This document shows positions 9,394-18,349 of a stretch of DNA of 64,000 nt, piece after piece (within the stretch, counting starts at the first letter, position 1; the number at the start of each line of letters is the position of its first letter). Source of the DNA: Polynucleobacter sp. CS-Odin-A6 (GTDB lineage: Bacteria > Pseudomonadota > Gammaproteobacteria > Burkholderiales > Burkholderiaceae); the NCBI RefSeq assembly GCF_018882095.1, contig NZ_JACVPD010000005.1, positions 37,810 to 101,809 on the forward strand, given 5' to 3'. Below the pieces are notes generated by a model. That model searched no databases, was not told the DNA's origin, and saw only the letters and a program-made list of their open reading frames with translations. The position numbers and the translations under genes are program-made.

Positions 9394-10749
9394 GTGTCAA
9401 AAATTGAATCAGCACTCGATAAAGCAGTTGCTTCGCTTCCTAAGCTCAAGAACTGGGTCATGACTCGCCTCTGCGCATTGTGGAAAAAAGCTTCCCCATA
9501 CCTACACCTGGATCAGCTCAAAAAATTAGACTACGCCACCGTCAAAGCATTTGCCCTGAAATATAAATGGCGTATTTTGATTGTGCTTGTCGTCTTGTAT
9601 GCGGGCTCAAAAGCCTACGATTATTTCTTCCCCGCCGCTGAAAAAAAGGGCGGGGTCGTCACCATCACCTCGGTTGTAGTCGATAAAAAAGAGATTCCAC
9701 TCGTAATCGAGGCCACCGGCACGATCGTGAGTAATAGCATTGTGGATATCCGCCCAATGGTGACTAATACCGTCGCCAAGATTCACATCAAAGATGGGGA
9801 GGAGGTCAAAGAAGGACAGCTTCTCTTTACCTTAGATAATCGGAATGACAAAGCGAATTACGAAAGATTAAAAGCCTTAGCCGATGACGCACAGAATCAA
9901 TACTTGCGTGCTAAAGAATTAGTTGCAAAAAACTTTATCTCTAAGGCAGGTTTAGAGACCTCTCTTGCGAATGCGAAGTCAGCCCAAGCTGCAGCACGTT
10001 CTGCAGAGGTTCAACTCTCTTTTGATTCCATCCGCTCCCCAATTACTGGGCGGGCAGGCATTGTGAATGTTTTCCCAGGGTCACTGGTGCAAGCAAGCAA
10101 TGTAGTCAGCACTGCCACTAGCTCAACCGCAACCACTAGTGTTGGCTCCATGGTCACCATCACTCAACTGAATCCGATCAATGTCCAGTTTGTGATCCCA
10201 GAAAAAGATATCCCTATTTTGTTGGAGAACCAACTGGATGGTGAACCACTCACTGTTCAGGTAACCGTCGGTGACTCTGGCAAAAAAACGTACCAAGGCA
10301 AAGTCTTGGTGATTGATAACCAAGTGGATCCTTCCATTGCAGCAGTGAGAGTCAAAGCACAAATTCCGAACGATGCCATGACTTTGTTGCCAGGACAATT
10401 TGCACGTGTCTCTCTGGTTGCCAGTAATTTAAAGGATGCCCTTTCAGTTCCCTCGCAAGCCATTGTGATTAATCCCCGTGGCAGGTTGGTCTATACAGTG
10501 GACAAAGATGGCAAAGCAATATCTAAGCCGGTTAAAGTAGTTTATGAATACCAAGGCAATTCGGTTATTACCGGCATTGAGCCTGGCGATCGAGTGGTAG
10601 TTGAGGGCAAGCAAAACTTACGACCTGGCAGCAAAACCAAAGAGGCTAAGGAGGCTAAGAGCGCAAACTCAGCTCCTGCCGCTGCTGCACCTGCAAAGCC
10701 TGCAGAAACTAGCGCTCCAGCCACTCCTTCGGCTTCAGACAAGAAATGA
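9394..10749 (+). CDS. RND efflux periplasmic adaptor (membrane fusion protein)
   Basis: HlyD/AcrA-type adaptor that should link the inner-membrane RND pump encoded next to it to an outer-membrane channel. Start is GTG. The 451 residues comprise an unusually long basic N-terminal segment (about 58 residues) before one transmembrane helix (about 59-78), then a biotinyl-lipoyl-like domain (ATGTIVSNSIVDIRPMV, IKDGEEVKEGQLLFTLD), an alpha-hairpin, the second lipoyl half (IRSPITGRAGI), a beta-barrel, and an Ala/Lys/Pro-rich tail. There is no lipobox, so it is membrane-anchored rather than lipidated. It overlaps the pump gene by 4 bp (ATGA). No outer-membrane TolC-like gene is adjacent. Confidence 0.93.
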   Translation: MSKIESALDKAVASLPKLKNWVMTRLCALWKKASPYLHLDQLKKLDYATVKAFALKYKWRILIVLVVLYAGSKAYDYFFPAAEKKGGVVTITSVVVDKKEIPLVIEATGTIVSNSIVDIRPMVTNTVAKIHIKDGEEVKEGQLLFTLDNRNDKANYERLKALADDAQNQYLRAKELVAKNFISKAGLETSLANAKSAQAAARSAEVQLSFDSIRSPITGRAGIVNVFPGSLVQASNVVSTATSSTATTSVGSMVTITQLNPINVQFVIPEKDIPILLENQLDGEPLTVQVTVGDSGKKTYQGKVLVIDNQVDPSIAAVRVKAQIPNDAMTLLPGQFARVSLVASNLKDALSVPSQAIVINPRGRLVYTVDKDGKAISKPVKVVYEYQGNSVITGIEPGDRVVVEGKQNLRPGSKTKEAKEAKSANSAPAAAAPAKPAETSAPATPSASDKK

Positions 10750-13700
10750 CCCTATCTGAATTATGTATTCGCCGTCCGGTAATGACGGTATTGCTTTCAG
10801 TATCGACCGTGATTGCTGGAATAGTCGCTTATCTCAATATTCCAGTAGCTGCATTACCGAGCTTCAATACACCCATCATCTCTGTGAGCGCATCGCTACC
10901 AGGGGCTTCACCAGAAAATATGGCTTCGGCTGTAGCGCTACCCCTTGAAAAAGAGTTCTCGACTATTGATGGCGTGAAGGTCATCAGCTCGACAAACTCG
11001 CTTGGTAGCACCAGCGTTACCCTCGAGTTCAATACCGATCGCGATATCGATAAAGCCGCAGTCGACGTACAAGCTGCATTACTGCGCGCACAAAAACGTC
11101 TCCCAATTGAAATGACGGTGCCACCGTCTTACCGTAAGGTGAATCCGGCCGACACTCCGATTTTAGTAGTAAGGATGCAGTCCCCTTCAGTGAGCCTCTC
11201 CGATCTAAATGATTATGCAGAAAATCTCCTCTCACCCAACTTATCTACCATCAGCGGCGTTGCGCAGGTCATCGTCTATGGAGCGAAGCGTTATGCCGTC
11301 CGCGTACGCGTTAACCCAGATGCTTTAGGTAACCGCAATCTCACGATGGAGGATGTCTCGGTTGCGATTAACAAAGCCAATGCCAATAGTCCCCTAGGTG
11401 TTTTGGATGGCCCCCGCCAATCGATCACGATTTATGCCAACCCGCAATTGGTTAGACCAGAAGAATTTGGCAACCTCATTATTAGTCAAAAGAATGGCTT
11501 GCCGATCTACCTGAAAGATGTAGCTGAAGTGATTGAAAGCTATGAGGATGTGAAAACCTTAGCCAGTGTGAATGGTGAGAGATCCATTGCCATCGCTGTG
11601 TTACGTCAGCCGAACGCCAATACGGTTGAAGTAGTTCAATCCGTCAAAGAGTTATTGCCGCAACTTCAAAAACAAATGCCAGACTCGATTCAGTTGCAGC
11701 TCGCGAATGACCGCTCGCTTTCCATTATTGAAGCGATCCATGACGTCAATATCACCTTAGCGCTAACGGTGCTTCTAGTAGTGCTTGTGATGTTCTTATT
11801 TTTAAAACATCTTTCAGCCACGATCATCCCCTCAATCAGCCTTCCTATCTCACTGATAGGTGCTTTCTCCTTGTTATATTCCTTAGGTTACAGCCTAGAC
11901 AATATTTCTTTACTGGGCATTACGTTGGCAGTGGGCTTAGTGGTAGATGATGCGATTGTTGTGATAGAAAACATCATGCGCTACATTGAGCAAGGGATGG
12001 ATCCAGTCAAAGCCGCCCTTAAAGGAAGTAAGGAAGTCGGATTTACGATTATTTCCATTTCTCTTTCTTTGGTAGCTGTATTTATCCCTCTCTTCTTTTT
12101 GCCGGGCCCCACTGGTCTCCTGTTTAGAGAATTTGCAGTAGTGGTATCGCTCTCGATTTTGGTGTCGGCAGTGGTATCACTCACAGTGGTCCCAATGCTG
12201 TGCAGTCGCTTTCTACCTAAGCCAGGACAACATGCTAAAGAATATGCCATCAATAAAAAGTTTGACCGCTTTTTTGATTGGATGCTCAAGACCTATGTCC
12301 ACTATTTAGACTTGGCATTACTCAACCGCAAAAAAGTATTGTGGGGCGCACTATCTACTTTTGTGCTTACCGTTGTTCTGTTTGTAACTAGTCCTAAGGG
12401 ATTTTTTCCAGAAGAAGATATTGGGCAAATTTCGGTAACCACTGAGGCATCAGAGGATATCTCTTTCAAAGCGATGCTAATCCTCCAAGACCGTGCAGCG
12501 GCCATAGTCAATAACGATCCGAATGTAGAGAGCTCTATTTCAATTGTTGGCGGAGGTAATAGCTCAGGCAGTAATACTGGTCGTATCTTTGTCGTTTTAA
12601 AGCCCAAGGGTGAACGACCCAAGATGGCAAAAGTAATGGAAGAACTCAGAACCAAGTTCAGGGAAATTCCTGGACTACAGGTGTTCATGCGCCCAGTACA
12701 AAATTTACAACTCGGTGGCCGCGGTAGTAAAAGTCGCTATCAATTTACATTACAAAGCGTCGGCTTTGAAGGTGTGAACGAGTGGGCCGATAAGTTAATG
12801 CAGAAAATGCGTACTGACCCCATCTTCCGCGACGTCACCAGCGACTCTCAGATGAAAGGCCTCAATGTCAAAATTGATATTGACCGTGAAAAAGCAGCCA
12901 GTGCTGGCATCTCCATCACCGATATCCGCGCTGCTCTGTACAACTCCTTTGGCCAAAAACAAGTCTCCACCATTTATACCCCCGTCAATACTTACTACGT
13001 CATCCTGGAAACTGCCGAAGAAGATCGCCAGTATGAGACCGATCTCAACAAGGTTTTTGTTCGTGGCCGCGCAACCGATAAGCTCATACCACTGTCCAGC
13101 GTAGCCAGCTTTACCAGAACGATTGGTCCTACCGCTGTCAACCACCAAGGGCAAATCCCTGCCGTGACTTTATCGTTCAATTTGGCCCCAGATGTGTTCT
13201 TGGGGGATGCCACCAAAAAGATTGAGGAGTACACCAATGAAATTAAGTTGCCAAATTCAATTATTACGAGCTACGGCGGCGACGCAGCTGTCTTTAAGAG
13301 TAATCAGTCGGGACAATTAATCCTCATTTTTGCAGCCCTAGGTGTGATTTATATTCTCTTAGGCGTCCTGTATGAGAGCTACATTCATCCGCTAACCATT
13401 TTGGCGGGTCTGCCCTCAGCAGCGATTGGCGCCATCTTGGCACTGCGTATTTTTGGATTTGAGCTTACTGTCATTGCCTCGATTGGTATTTTGCTCTTGA
13501 TCGGTATTGTGAAAAAGAACGCCATCCTCATGATTGACTTTGCATTGGACGCACAACGGAATCAAGGCATGACGCCTGAGAAAGCGATTCGGGAGGCCTG
13601 TATTCTGCGTTTCCGCCCTATCATGATGACTACTTTTGCCGCCTTAATGGGCGTACTCCCCATTGCCCTCGGAATTGGTGCTGGCGCAGAGCTTCGTCAG

Positions 13701-13844
13701 CCTTTAGGGATCAGCGTAGCTGGTGGCTTAATCTTTTCGCAATTTGTAACACTCATTATTACCCCTGTGATCTATCTATATCTAGATAAATATGCGGGTA
13801 ACGGACCCCTTGAAATACCCCCATCCGTCCTAAAAGGCATCTAA
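10746..13844 (+). CDS. RND efflux pump inner-membrane transporter (AcrB/MdtBC type)
   Basis: Proton-driven multidrug exporter of the HAE1 RND family. It has 1,032 residues, the standard length, with two repeats of six helices and two large periplasmic loops. The proton-relay residues are present: Asp401 and Asp402 in helix 4 (GLVVDDAIVVIENI) and a lysine (Lys923/924) in helix 10 (GIVKKNAILMIDFA). N-terminal sequence MTLSELCIRRPVMTVLLS is typical; overall it resembles MdtB/MdtC and MexF more than metal exporters. Substrate is unknown. Its stop codon overlaps the dnaQ start (TAATG), so dnaQ is now read as the third gene of this unit. Confidence 0.95.
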   Translation: MTLSELCIRRPVMTVLLSVSTVIAGIVAYLNIPVAALPSFNTPIISVSASLPGASPENMASAVALPLEKEFSTIDGVKVISSTNSLGSTSVTLEFNTDRDIDKAAVDVQAALLRAQKRLPIEMTVPPSYRKVNPADTPILVVRMQSPSVSLSDLNDYAENLLSPNLSTISGVAQVIVYGAKRYAVRVRVNPDALGNRNLTMEDVSVAINKANANSPLGVLDGPRQSITIYANPQLVRPEEFGNLIISQKNGLPIYLKDVAEVIESYEDVKTLASVNGERSIAIAVLRQPNANTVEVVQSVKELLPQLQKQMPDSIQLQLANDRSLSIIEAIHDVNITLALTVLLVVLVMFLFLKHLSATIIPSISLPISLIGAFSLLYSLGYSLDNISLLGITLAVGLVVDDAIVVIENIMRYIEQGMDPVKAALKGSKEVGFTIISISLSLVAVFIPLFFLPGPTGLLFREFAVVVSLSILVSAVVSLTVVPMLCSRFLPKPGQHAKEYAINKKFDRFFDWMLKTYVHYLDLALLNRKKVLWGALSTFVLTVVLFVTSPKGFFPEEDIGQISVTTEASEDISFKAMLILQDRAAAIVNNDPNVESSISIVGGGNSSGSNTGRIFVVLKPKGERPKMAKVMEELRTKFREIPGLQVFMRPVQNLQLGGRGSKSRYQFTLQSVGFEGVNEWADKLMQKMRTDPIFRDVTSDSQMKGLNVKIDIDREKAASAGISITDIRAALYNSFGQKQVSTIYTPVNTYYVILETAEEDRQYETDLNKVFVRGRATDKLIPLSSVASFTRTIGPTAVNHQGQIPAVTLSFNLAPDVFLGDATKKIEEYTNEIKLPNSIITSYGGDAAVFKSNQSGQLILIFAALGVIYILLGVLYESYIHPLTILAGLPSAAIGAILALRIFGFELTVIASIGILLLIGIVKKNAILMIDFALDAQRNQGMTPEKAIREACILRFRPIMMTTFAALMGVLPIALGIGAGAELRQPLGISVAGGLIFSQFVTLIITPVIYLYLDKYAGNGPLEIPPSVLKGI

Positions 13845-14536
13845 TGCGTCAAGTTATTCTGGATACTGAAACCACTGGCCTGAATCCTGCCACGGGCGAT
13901 CGCATTATTGAAATTGGCTGCGTAGAAATGGTCGGTCGTCGACTAACTGATCGGACTTTCCACTACTACATTAATCCCGAGCGAGATATCGACGCGGGTG
14001 CCTTTGCTGTACATGGCCTCTCTCGAGAATTCCTCTCCGACAAGCCTCTTTTTGCCAATATTGTTGAAGAGTTAATTGAGTTTGTAGATGGCGCCGAAGT
14101 TGTGATTCATAACGCCCCGTTTGACCTGGGATTTCTAGATAACGAGTTTGCCTTGCTTAAACGGCCTACTTTTAGAGGTCTTGCTTCAAAAATTACTGAC
14201 ACCCTCATCGATGCGCGTCAAATGTTTCCTGGTAAGCGTAATTCACTTGACGCACTCTGTGATCGATTTGCAATTAGTAATCAGCATCGCACCTTGCACG
14301 GCGCCCTACTTGATGCCCAGTTACTTGCCGAAGTCTATGTAGCGATGACGCGGGGCCAAGAAGATCTTTCGATTGACCTGATCGACTATACGGTCGGTAT
14401 GGATGCCTCTGGGAAAATGCCAGCTTTGCCAACCAACCTCAAGCTGATGACAGCCAGCGCAGAAGATTGCCGACTGCATGAAGAGGTCTTGGCAGAAATT
14501 GCCAAGGCTAGTAAGAAGGATCCTGTTTGGAGCTAA
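13844..14536 (+). CDS. dnaQ: DNA polymerase III epsilon subunit (3'-5' proofreading exonuclease)
   Basis: DEDDh exonuclease that proofreads for the replicative polymerase. The 230 residues start MRQVILDTETTGLNP, giving Exo I with Asp7 and Glu9. Exo II is HNAPFDLGFLDNEF, and Exo III includes LHGALLDAQLLAEVY with the general-base His and last Asp. The C-terminal segment that would bind the polymerase alpha subunit is present. It overlaps the RND pump stop codon by one base, so translation is probably coupled to an efflux pump transcript. It is convergent with the TPR/OGT gene, whose stop codon lies 7 bp away. Confidence 0.96.
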   Translation: MRQVILDTETTGLNPATGDRIIEIGCVEMVGRRLTDRTFHYYINPERDIDAGAFAVHGLSREFLSDKPLFANIVEELIEFVDGAEVVIHNAPFDLGFLDNEFALLKRPTFRGLASKITDTLIDARQMFPGKRNSLDALCDRFAISNQHRTLHGALLDAQLLAEVYVAMTRGQEDLSIDLIDYTVGMDASGKMPALPTNLKLMTASAEDCRLHEEVLAEIAKASKKDPVWS

Positions 14537-14543
14537 GCTGTGT

Positions 14544-16613
14544 TTATTGCAAGTTAGCTTTATTTACTAATTTCACATACAGCGACTCTAAATCCTCGAC
14601 ATATTGCTTTGTGTTGAATAGCGGTGAGTGAGCACGATTTACTGCTAATTGGTCTCGTATTGCTTTTAGTTTTTCCGGGCTTCTCGCAAATTCCAATGCC
14701 TTAGCAAAATACTCTGACTCGGAATCAGCAATTAATTCATTCAAACTTAAAGCATTCAGCAAACTTGCAGCAACCTTCCCGGCAAATGTATTCCCATTCT
14801 GAGTAAGTAGCGGCAGCCCAGCCCATAAAGCATCAGCGGCAGTAGCATGGGCATTGTAGTTAGACGTGTCTAAAAATAAATCTGCTAGTCGCAATCGACT
14901 CAAATGCTCTTGCCGCCCAGGTGTTCGAGTAGCGAAAATCAATCTGCTTTCATCGATGCCTCTAGATTTTGCTTCTTTTTGAAGATTAAGAATGGCCTCG
15001 GGAGACGGTTTGGAGAGCCATAAAATACTGTCAGGCACCTCCTTCAAGAGATTCATCCACAGGTCAAAAATAGGCGGTGTGATCTTGTAAGCATTATTAA
15101 AGCAAGCAAAAATGAACCCCTTTTCAGGCAGCCCTTCACTCAACTTTGTTGGCAGATCACCAAAAGACTCAATTGGAATACTCGTATCCACAGGAAAAAA
15201 TGAATTTGGTAGATAGGCGATGGGCTCAGAATAATAGGCTTGATGTTCTTGCGGAATGACAAACTGATCGGCAATTAATGCATCGTAAAAATGAGCGCCC
15301 GATGTCCCTGCATAACCCAAATAGTTCACCTGAACAGGCGCAATTTTCCTAGCGAATAGCGCCGTTCTTGCGCCACTAGTATGTCCATTGAGATCAATGG
15401 CAATATCCAGCTTCTTAGCCAAGACTAAATTCATAGCATCAGAATCACTAATGCAATGAAGGCTAACGCTTGCATCAAAATCATCAAGCAATCGGCCTTC
15501 AATGGCATCCCCAGTAGGGGCGTTTAAAAAGAATCCATAGACTTCAAAGTGATTTCGATTATGCATTTTGATTAAATTTTGCATCAATACTCCAACAGGA
15601 TGCTCCTTAAAGTCTGAAGAAAAATATCCAATACGGATTTTTTTTCCATCCCCGTTATGGTCGAGAGAGCTAAGGATATTAGGCTTTGTATTTAAAATTC
15701 GATCGTGAATAAAAATTTCAGCAGCTAATTTTTGTAATTTGAGCGATGCATTCGTCTGAAGGAAAATAAAGGGATGGGCTACCTTTTCACCAAGATCTCC
15801 CCGGGAGATTATTTTGGAAGCTAAAGGCTGGGAGTGACTCCAATCGCATCGACAAGTGGCTGCGTTAAATAATTGCCCAATTAGAAATGGGTGATCAGGA
15901 TTTAATGTGTAGGCTTTTTGATAAGCCTCATAATCCCCGGGATCCTTAAGCTCTAAAAGGGTATTGCCATAATTCGACCATGCCTCCGCATAATCAGGTC
16001 TCAATTTCAATGCCTGTTCATGAGCTAAGCGACCCTCTTGATAGCGACTGAGATCAAATAAAGCATTGCCATAGTTAGTCCATGTCTCCGCATAATCTGG
16101 TTTTAAATCCAGTGCCTTTTTATATGAAGCGATTGCGTCTGTTGCAAACCCCATCTCGGCCAGCAGATTTCCCCGATTTGACCAAGCTAAGAAATAATGA
16201 GGCTCAACCTGAATCGCTTTCTCGAAGGAATCCTCTGCATCTTGAAAATTCTTTGCTTTAGCAAATGAAGTTCCTAAATCAGTCAAAATTTGCGCGTTGT
16301 TAGGAATTAATAAATTTAATTTTTTGTAAGTAACAATAGCTTCAGCATACATATGAGCACCATGCTGAGCTTTTGCTAGATTTGCCAAGAGCTCAGGATT
16401 TTTTTGATCCTGTTGGTACGCTTTATATAGGGGGGTTACAGATTCAGCCACCCTCCCCTGCATTGCCAATGAAAGCCCGCAAACCTGAAGAGCCACTAAA
16501 TCTTTGGCATTGATCTTCAGGATCATGTTTGCCAACCTTTCGGCAGTGTCTAAGTGTTGACTCTGAAATGCTTGTAGCATTTGCTGAGTAATAGATGCAT
16601 AGGCTTGAGTCAT
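14544..16613 (-). CDS. TPR-repeat protein with O-GlcNAc-transferase-like (GT41) domain
   Basis: A 689-residue predicted protein glycosyltransferase. About residues 1-250 are tandem tetratricopeptide repeats (for example AWSNRGNLLAEMGFATDAIA and ETWTNYGNALFDLSRYQEGR). From about residue 325 the two-lobed GT41 domain follows (RIGYFSSDFKEHPVGVLMQN, DLNGHTSGARTALFARKIAP, VNYLGYAGTSGAHFYDALIA, then FACFNNAYKITPPIFDLWMN). By family it would move a sugar from a UDP donor to Ser/Thr of a protein; bacterial members act on flagellin, adhesins or unknown targets. No flagellar, pilus or adhesin gene is nearby, so the target is unknown. It lies 5 bp after the SprT-like gene and is likely co-transcribed with it. 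Confidence 0.88.
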   Translation of the reverse strand: MTQAYASITQQMLQAFQSQHLDTAERLANMILKINAKDLVALQVCGLSLAMQGRVAESVTPLYKAYQQDQKNPELLANLAKAQHGAHMYAEAIVTYKKLNLLIPNNAQILTDLGTSFAKAKNFQDAEDSFEKAIQVEPHYFLAWSNRGNLLAEMGFATDAIASYKKALDLKPDYAETWTNYGNALFDLSRYQEGRLAHEQALKLRPDYAEAWSNYGNTLLELKDPGDYEAYQKAYTLNPDHPFLIGQLFNAATCRCDWSHSQPLASKIISRGDLGEKVAHPFIFLQTNASLKLQKLAAEIFIHDRILNTKPNILSSLDHNGDGKKIRIGYFSSDFKEHPVGVLMQNLIKMHNRNHFEVYGFFLNAPTGDAIEGRLLDDFDASVSLHCISDSDAMNLVLAKKLDIAIDLNGHTSGARTALFARKIAPVQVNYLGYAGTSGAHFYDALIADQFVIPQEHQAYYSEPIAYLPNSFFPVDTSIPIESFGDLPTKLSEGLPEKGFIFACFNNAYKITPPIFDLWMNLLKEVPDSILWLSKPSPEAILNLQKEAKSRGIDESRLIFATRTPGRQEHLSRLRLADLFLDTSNYNAHATAADALWAGLPLLTQNGNTFAGKVAASLLNALSLNELIADSESEYFAKALEFARSPEKLKAIRDQLAVNRAHSPLFNTKQYVEDLESLYVKLVNKANLQ

Positions 16614-16618
16614 ACTAA

Positions 16619-17278
16619 TTAGCTAATTGCGCGACGAATTTCATCTGACTTAGGCTTTGATCCTTTTACAGATTCAGTATCGTACTCAGTGGTATTTTCT
16701 ATGGTTTCAATCTCAGTCTCTTGCATTCGGATATTGTCTTTGGGACAAATGGGAGCGCCATAAGTAGCCCATTTTTTTAATAAAGTTACTTCATAGCCGC
16801 ACTGTCCACATTTAGCTTTATTGCGACTTGCATTACTCGGTCTGGGTGGCGGAAAAACAATCGCTTGATGCGGGTATGGTCCAAGCTCTTGACTAATCAT
16901 GATTAAACGCACCATCAACGCTTCTGTAGCATGAGCCATTCGAGCAGGACCTTCTAGGCCTACTGTCTGAGCAATCCCCTTAAAGTCTTCGCCATGACCA
17001 CTAAAGCAATCATCTACAGCATGACACAGCTCGTGCACCAAGGTGTCTAGAAGTTGGACGGGGTCATCTATTTTGGGGGAGATAAAGATTTCGTTAACAC
17101 CGCCGCCAGAGCGCTCGCGGGGCCAGCATTGTCCTAGCGTAGTTCTCGGACTGCTAGAGGCTGGAAAACCACAAGATACCCTCACCGGTGGAATGGCATA
17201 TCCCGCTTTAGAAAATACCGGCTCCAAATGTTTAACGGCATCCTCTAGCCAAGATTCTCTTACGGCGTGTTGCTTCAT
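16619..17278 (-). CDS. SprT-like zinc metalloprotease-domain protein
   Basis: A 219-residue protein with the zinc-binding helix VHELCHAVDD (His82, Glu83, His86), followed by a further His (His95 in FSGHGEDF), the layout of SprT-like minigluzincins. A short cysteine-rich tail follows (CGQCG at residues 157-161, then CPKD near 178), resembling a zinc ribbon, though a clear fourth cysteine is missing. Whether it is a protease on DNA-protein crosslinks, like eukaryotic SPRTN, or has another role cannot be told from sequence. No signal peptide is seen, so it should be cytoplasmic. It directly precedes the TPR/OGT gene. Confidence 0.68.
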   Translation of the reverse strand: MKQHAVRESWLEDAVKHLEPVFSKAGYAIPPVRVSCGFPASSSPRTTLGQCWPRERSGGGVNEIFISPKIDDPVQLLDTLVHELCHAVDDCFSGHGEDFKGIAQTVGLEGPARMAHATEALMVRLIMISQELGPYPHQAIVFPPPRPSNASRNKAKCGQCGYEVTLLKKWATYGAPICPKDNIRMQETEIETIENTTEYDTESVKGSKPKSDEIRRAIS

Positions 17279-17317
17279 TGACGGTTCATTCCATTGAATC
17301 TGTGAGGGGAGTTGGAC

Positions 17318-18295
17318 TTAATCCAGCTTGATATTAGCTGACTTGATTGCCTTATCCCAATAAGGTAATTCTTTTTTGAGCAAAGCATCCATCGCTGTAG
17401 GAGTGAGATAACGTAACTCCACACCAGCAGCTTCTGAGCGCTCTTTTACTTCTGGCAATGCGAGGCTTTTCTTTACTGAATCAGTGAGTTTAGTGATCAC
17501 CGGTGCTGGTGTCCCTGCTGGAGCGTATAAGGCAACCCAAGATTCTAATTGGAATGTAGGTAAACCTGCCTCGGCAGTTGTGGGCACATTAGGCATGCCG
17601 GGATGACGGCTCTTGCCTGTTACTGCTAAACCTTTGAGCTTGCCACTTTGGACATGTTGCATTACTGAAGGTGGCGTTGTAATGAATACCTGTACCTGAC
17701 CAGCCAACACATCTTGAACTGCTGGACCAGAGCCTTTGTAAGGCACATGAACAATATCAACACCAGTATTTTGCTTAAAGATTTCAGTACCGATATGAGA
17801 TACAGAGCCGTTACCTTGAGATGCGTAATTCAGTTTTCCGGGATTCGCTTTGGCATAGGCAATCAATTCCTTCAAATTATTCACTGGCACTGAAGGGTGC
17901 ACAGCAATTACATTTGTAGAAACTGTTAATAAGGCTACGGGTGAAAAATCCTTGATCGGATCCCAGGGTAATTTATCCATCAAAGACGGATTACCGACAT
18001 GGTAACCAGAGTATGAAATCAATAAGGTATAGCCATCTGGCTTAGCCTTAGCAACAAATTGATAGGCGGTATTTCCACTTGCACCAGGTTTGTTGTCCAC
18101 GATCACGGGCTGGCCAATTACACGGGTCAGTGGCTCGCTTAACAAGCGCGCTGAGGTATCCACCAAACCACCGGGTGGATTGGGAACCACTAGTGTAATT
18201 GGACGATCTGGAAAAGCTTGTGCATGCGCAAAGTTTGCTATCAATGCAATACTCATCAAGGCCAAACAACTGTAAATTTTATTTCTTATCTTCAT
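17318..18295 (-). CDS. Bug/TctC-family tripartite tricarboxylate receptor
   Basis: Periplasmic substrate-binding protein of the Bug family, very expanded in Burkholderiales. I start it at the ATG at 18295, preceded by GGAGACAAG as ribosome binding site; an upstream in-frame start (18337) would add 14 charged residues ahead of the signal peptide. The signal peptide (CLALMSIALIANFAHAQA) is followed by the family hallmark FPDRPITLVVPNPPGGLVD and the ligand loop around NKPGASGNTA. No TctA/TctB membrane genes are nearby, so it is an orphan receptor, which is usual in this family. The ligand is unknown; carboxylates are the family norm. It ends 22 bp before the lone start of the SprT-like gene. Confidence 0.92.
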   Translation of the reverse strand: MKIRNKIYSCLALMSIALIANFAHAQAFPDRPITLVVPNPPGGLVDTSARLLSEPLTRVIGQPVIVDNKPGASGNTAYQFVAKAKPDGYTLLISYSGYHVGNPSLMDKLPWDPIKDFSPVALLTVSTNVIAVHPSVPVNNLKELIAYAKANPGKLNYASQGNGSVSHIGTEIFKQNTGVDIVHVPYKGSGPAVQDVLAGQVQVFITTPPSVMQHVQSGKLKGLAVTGKSRHPGMPNVPTTAEAGLPTFQLESWVALYAPAGTPAPVITKLTDSVKKSLALPEVKERSEAAGVELRYLTPTAMDALLKKELPYWDKAIKSANIKLD

Positions 18296-18349
18296 CTTGT
18301 CTCCAGTTTTTCTATCTTTAGACTTCATCTTGAACACTGATTTTATGAA

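Noticed and set aside
14531..14566. AGCTAA/TTAGCT pair between dnaQ and the TPR/OGT gene as a two-way terminator.
   Set aside because: The stem has only six AT-rich pairs, a long loop and a broken T run.
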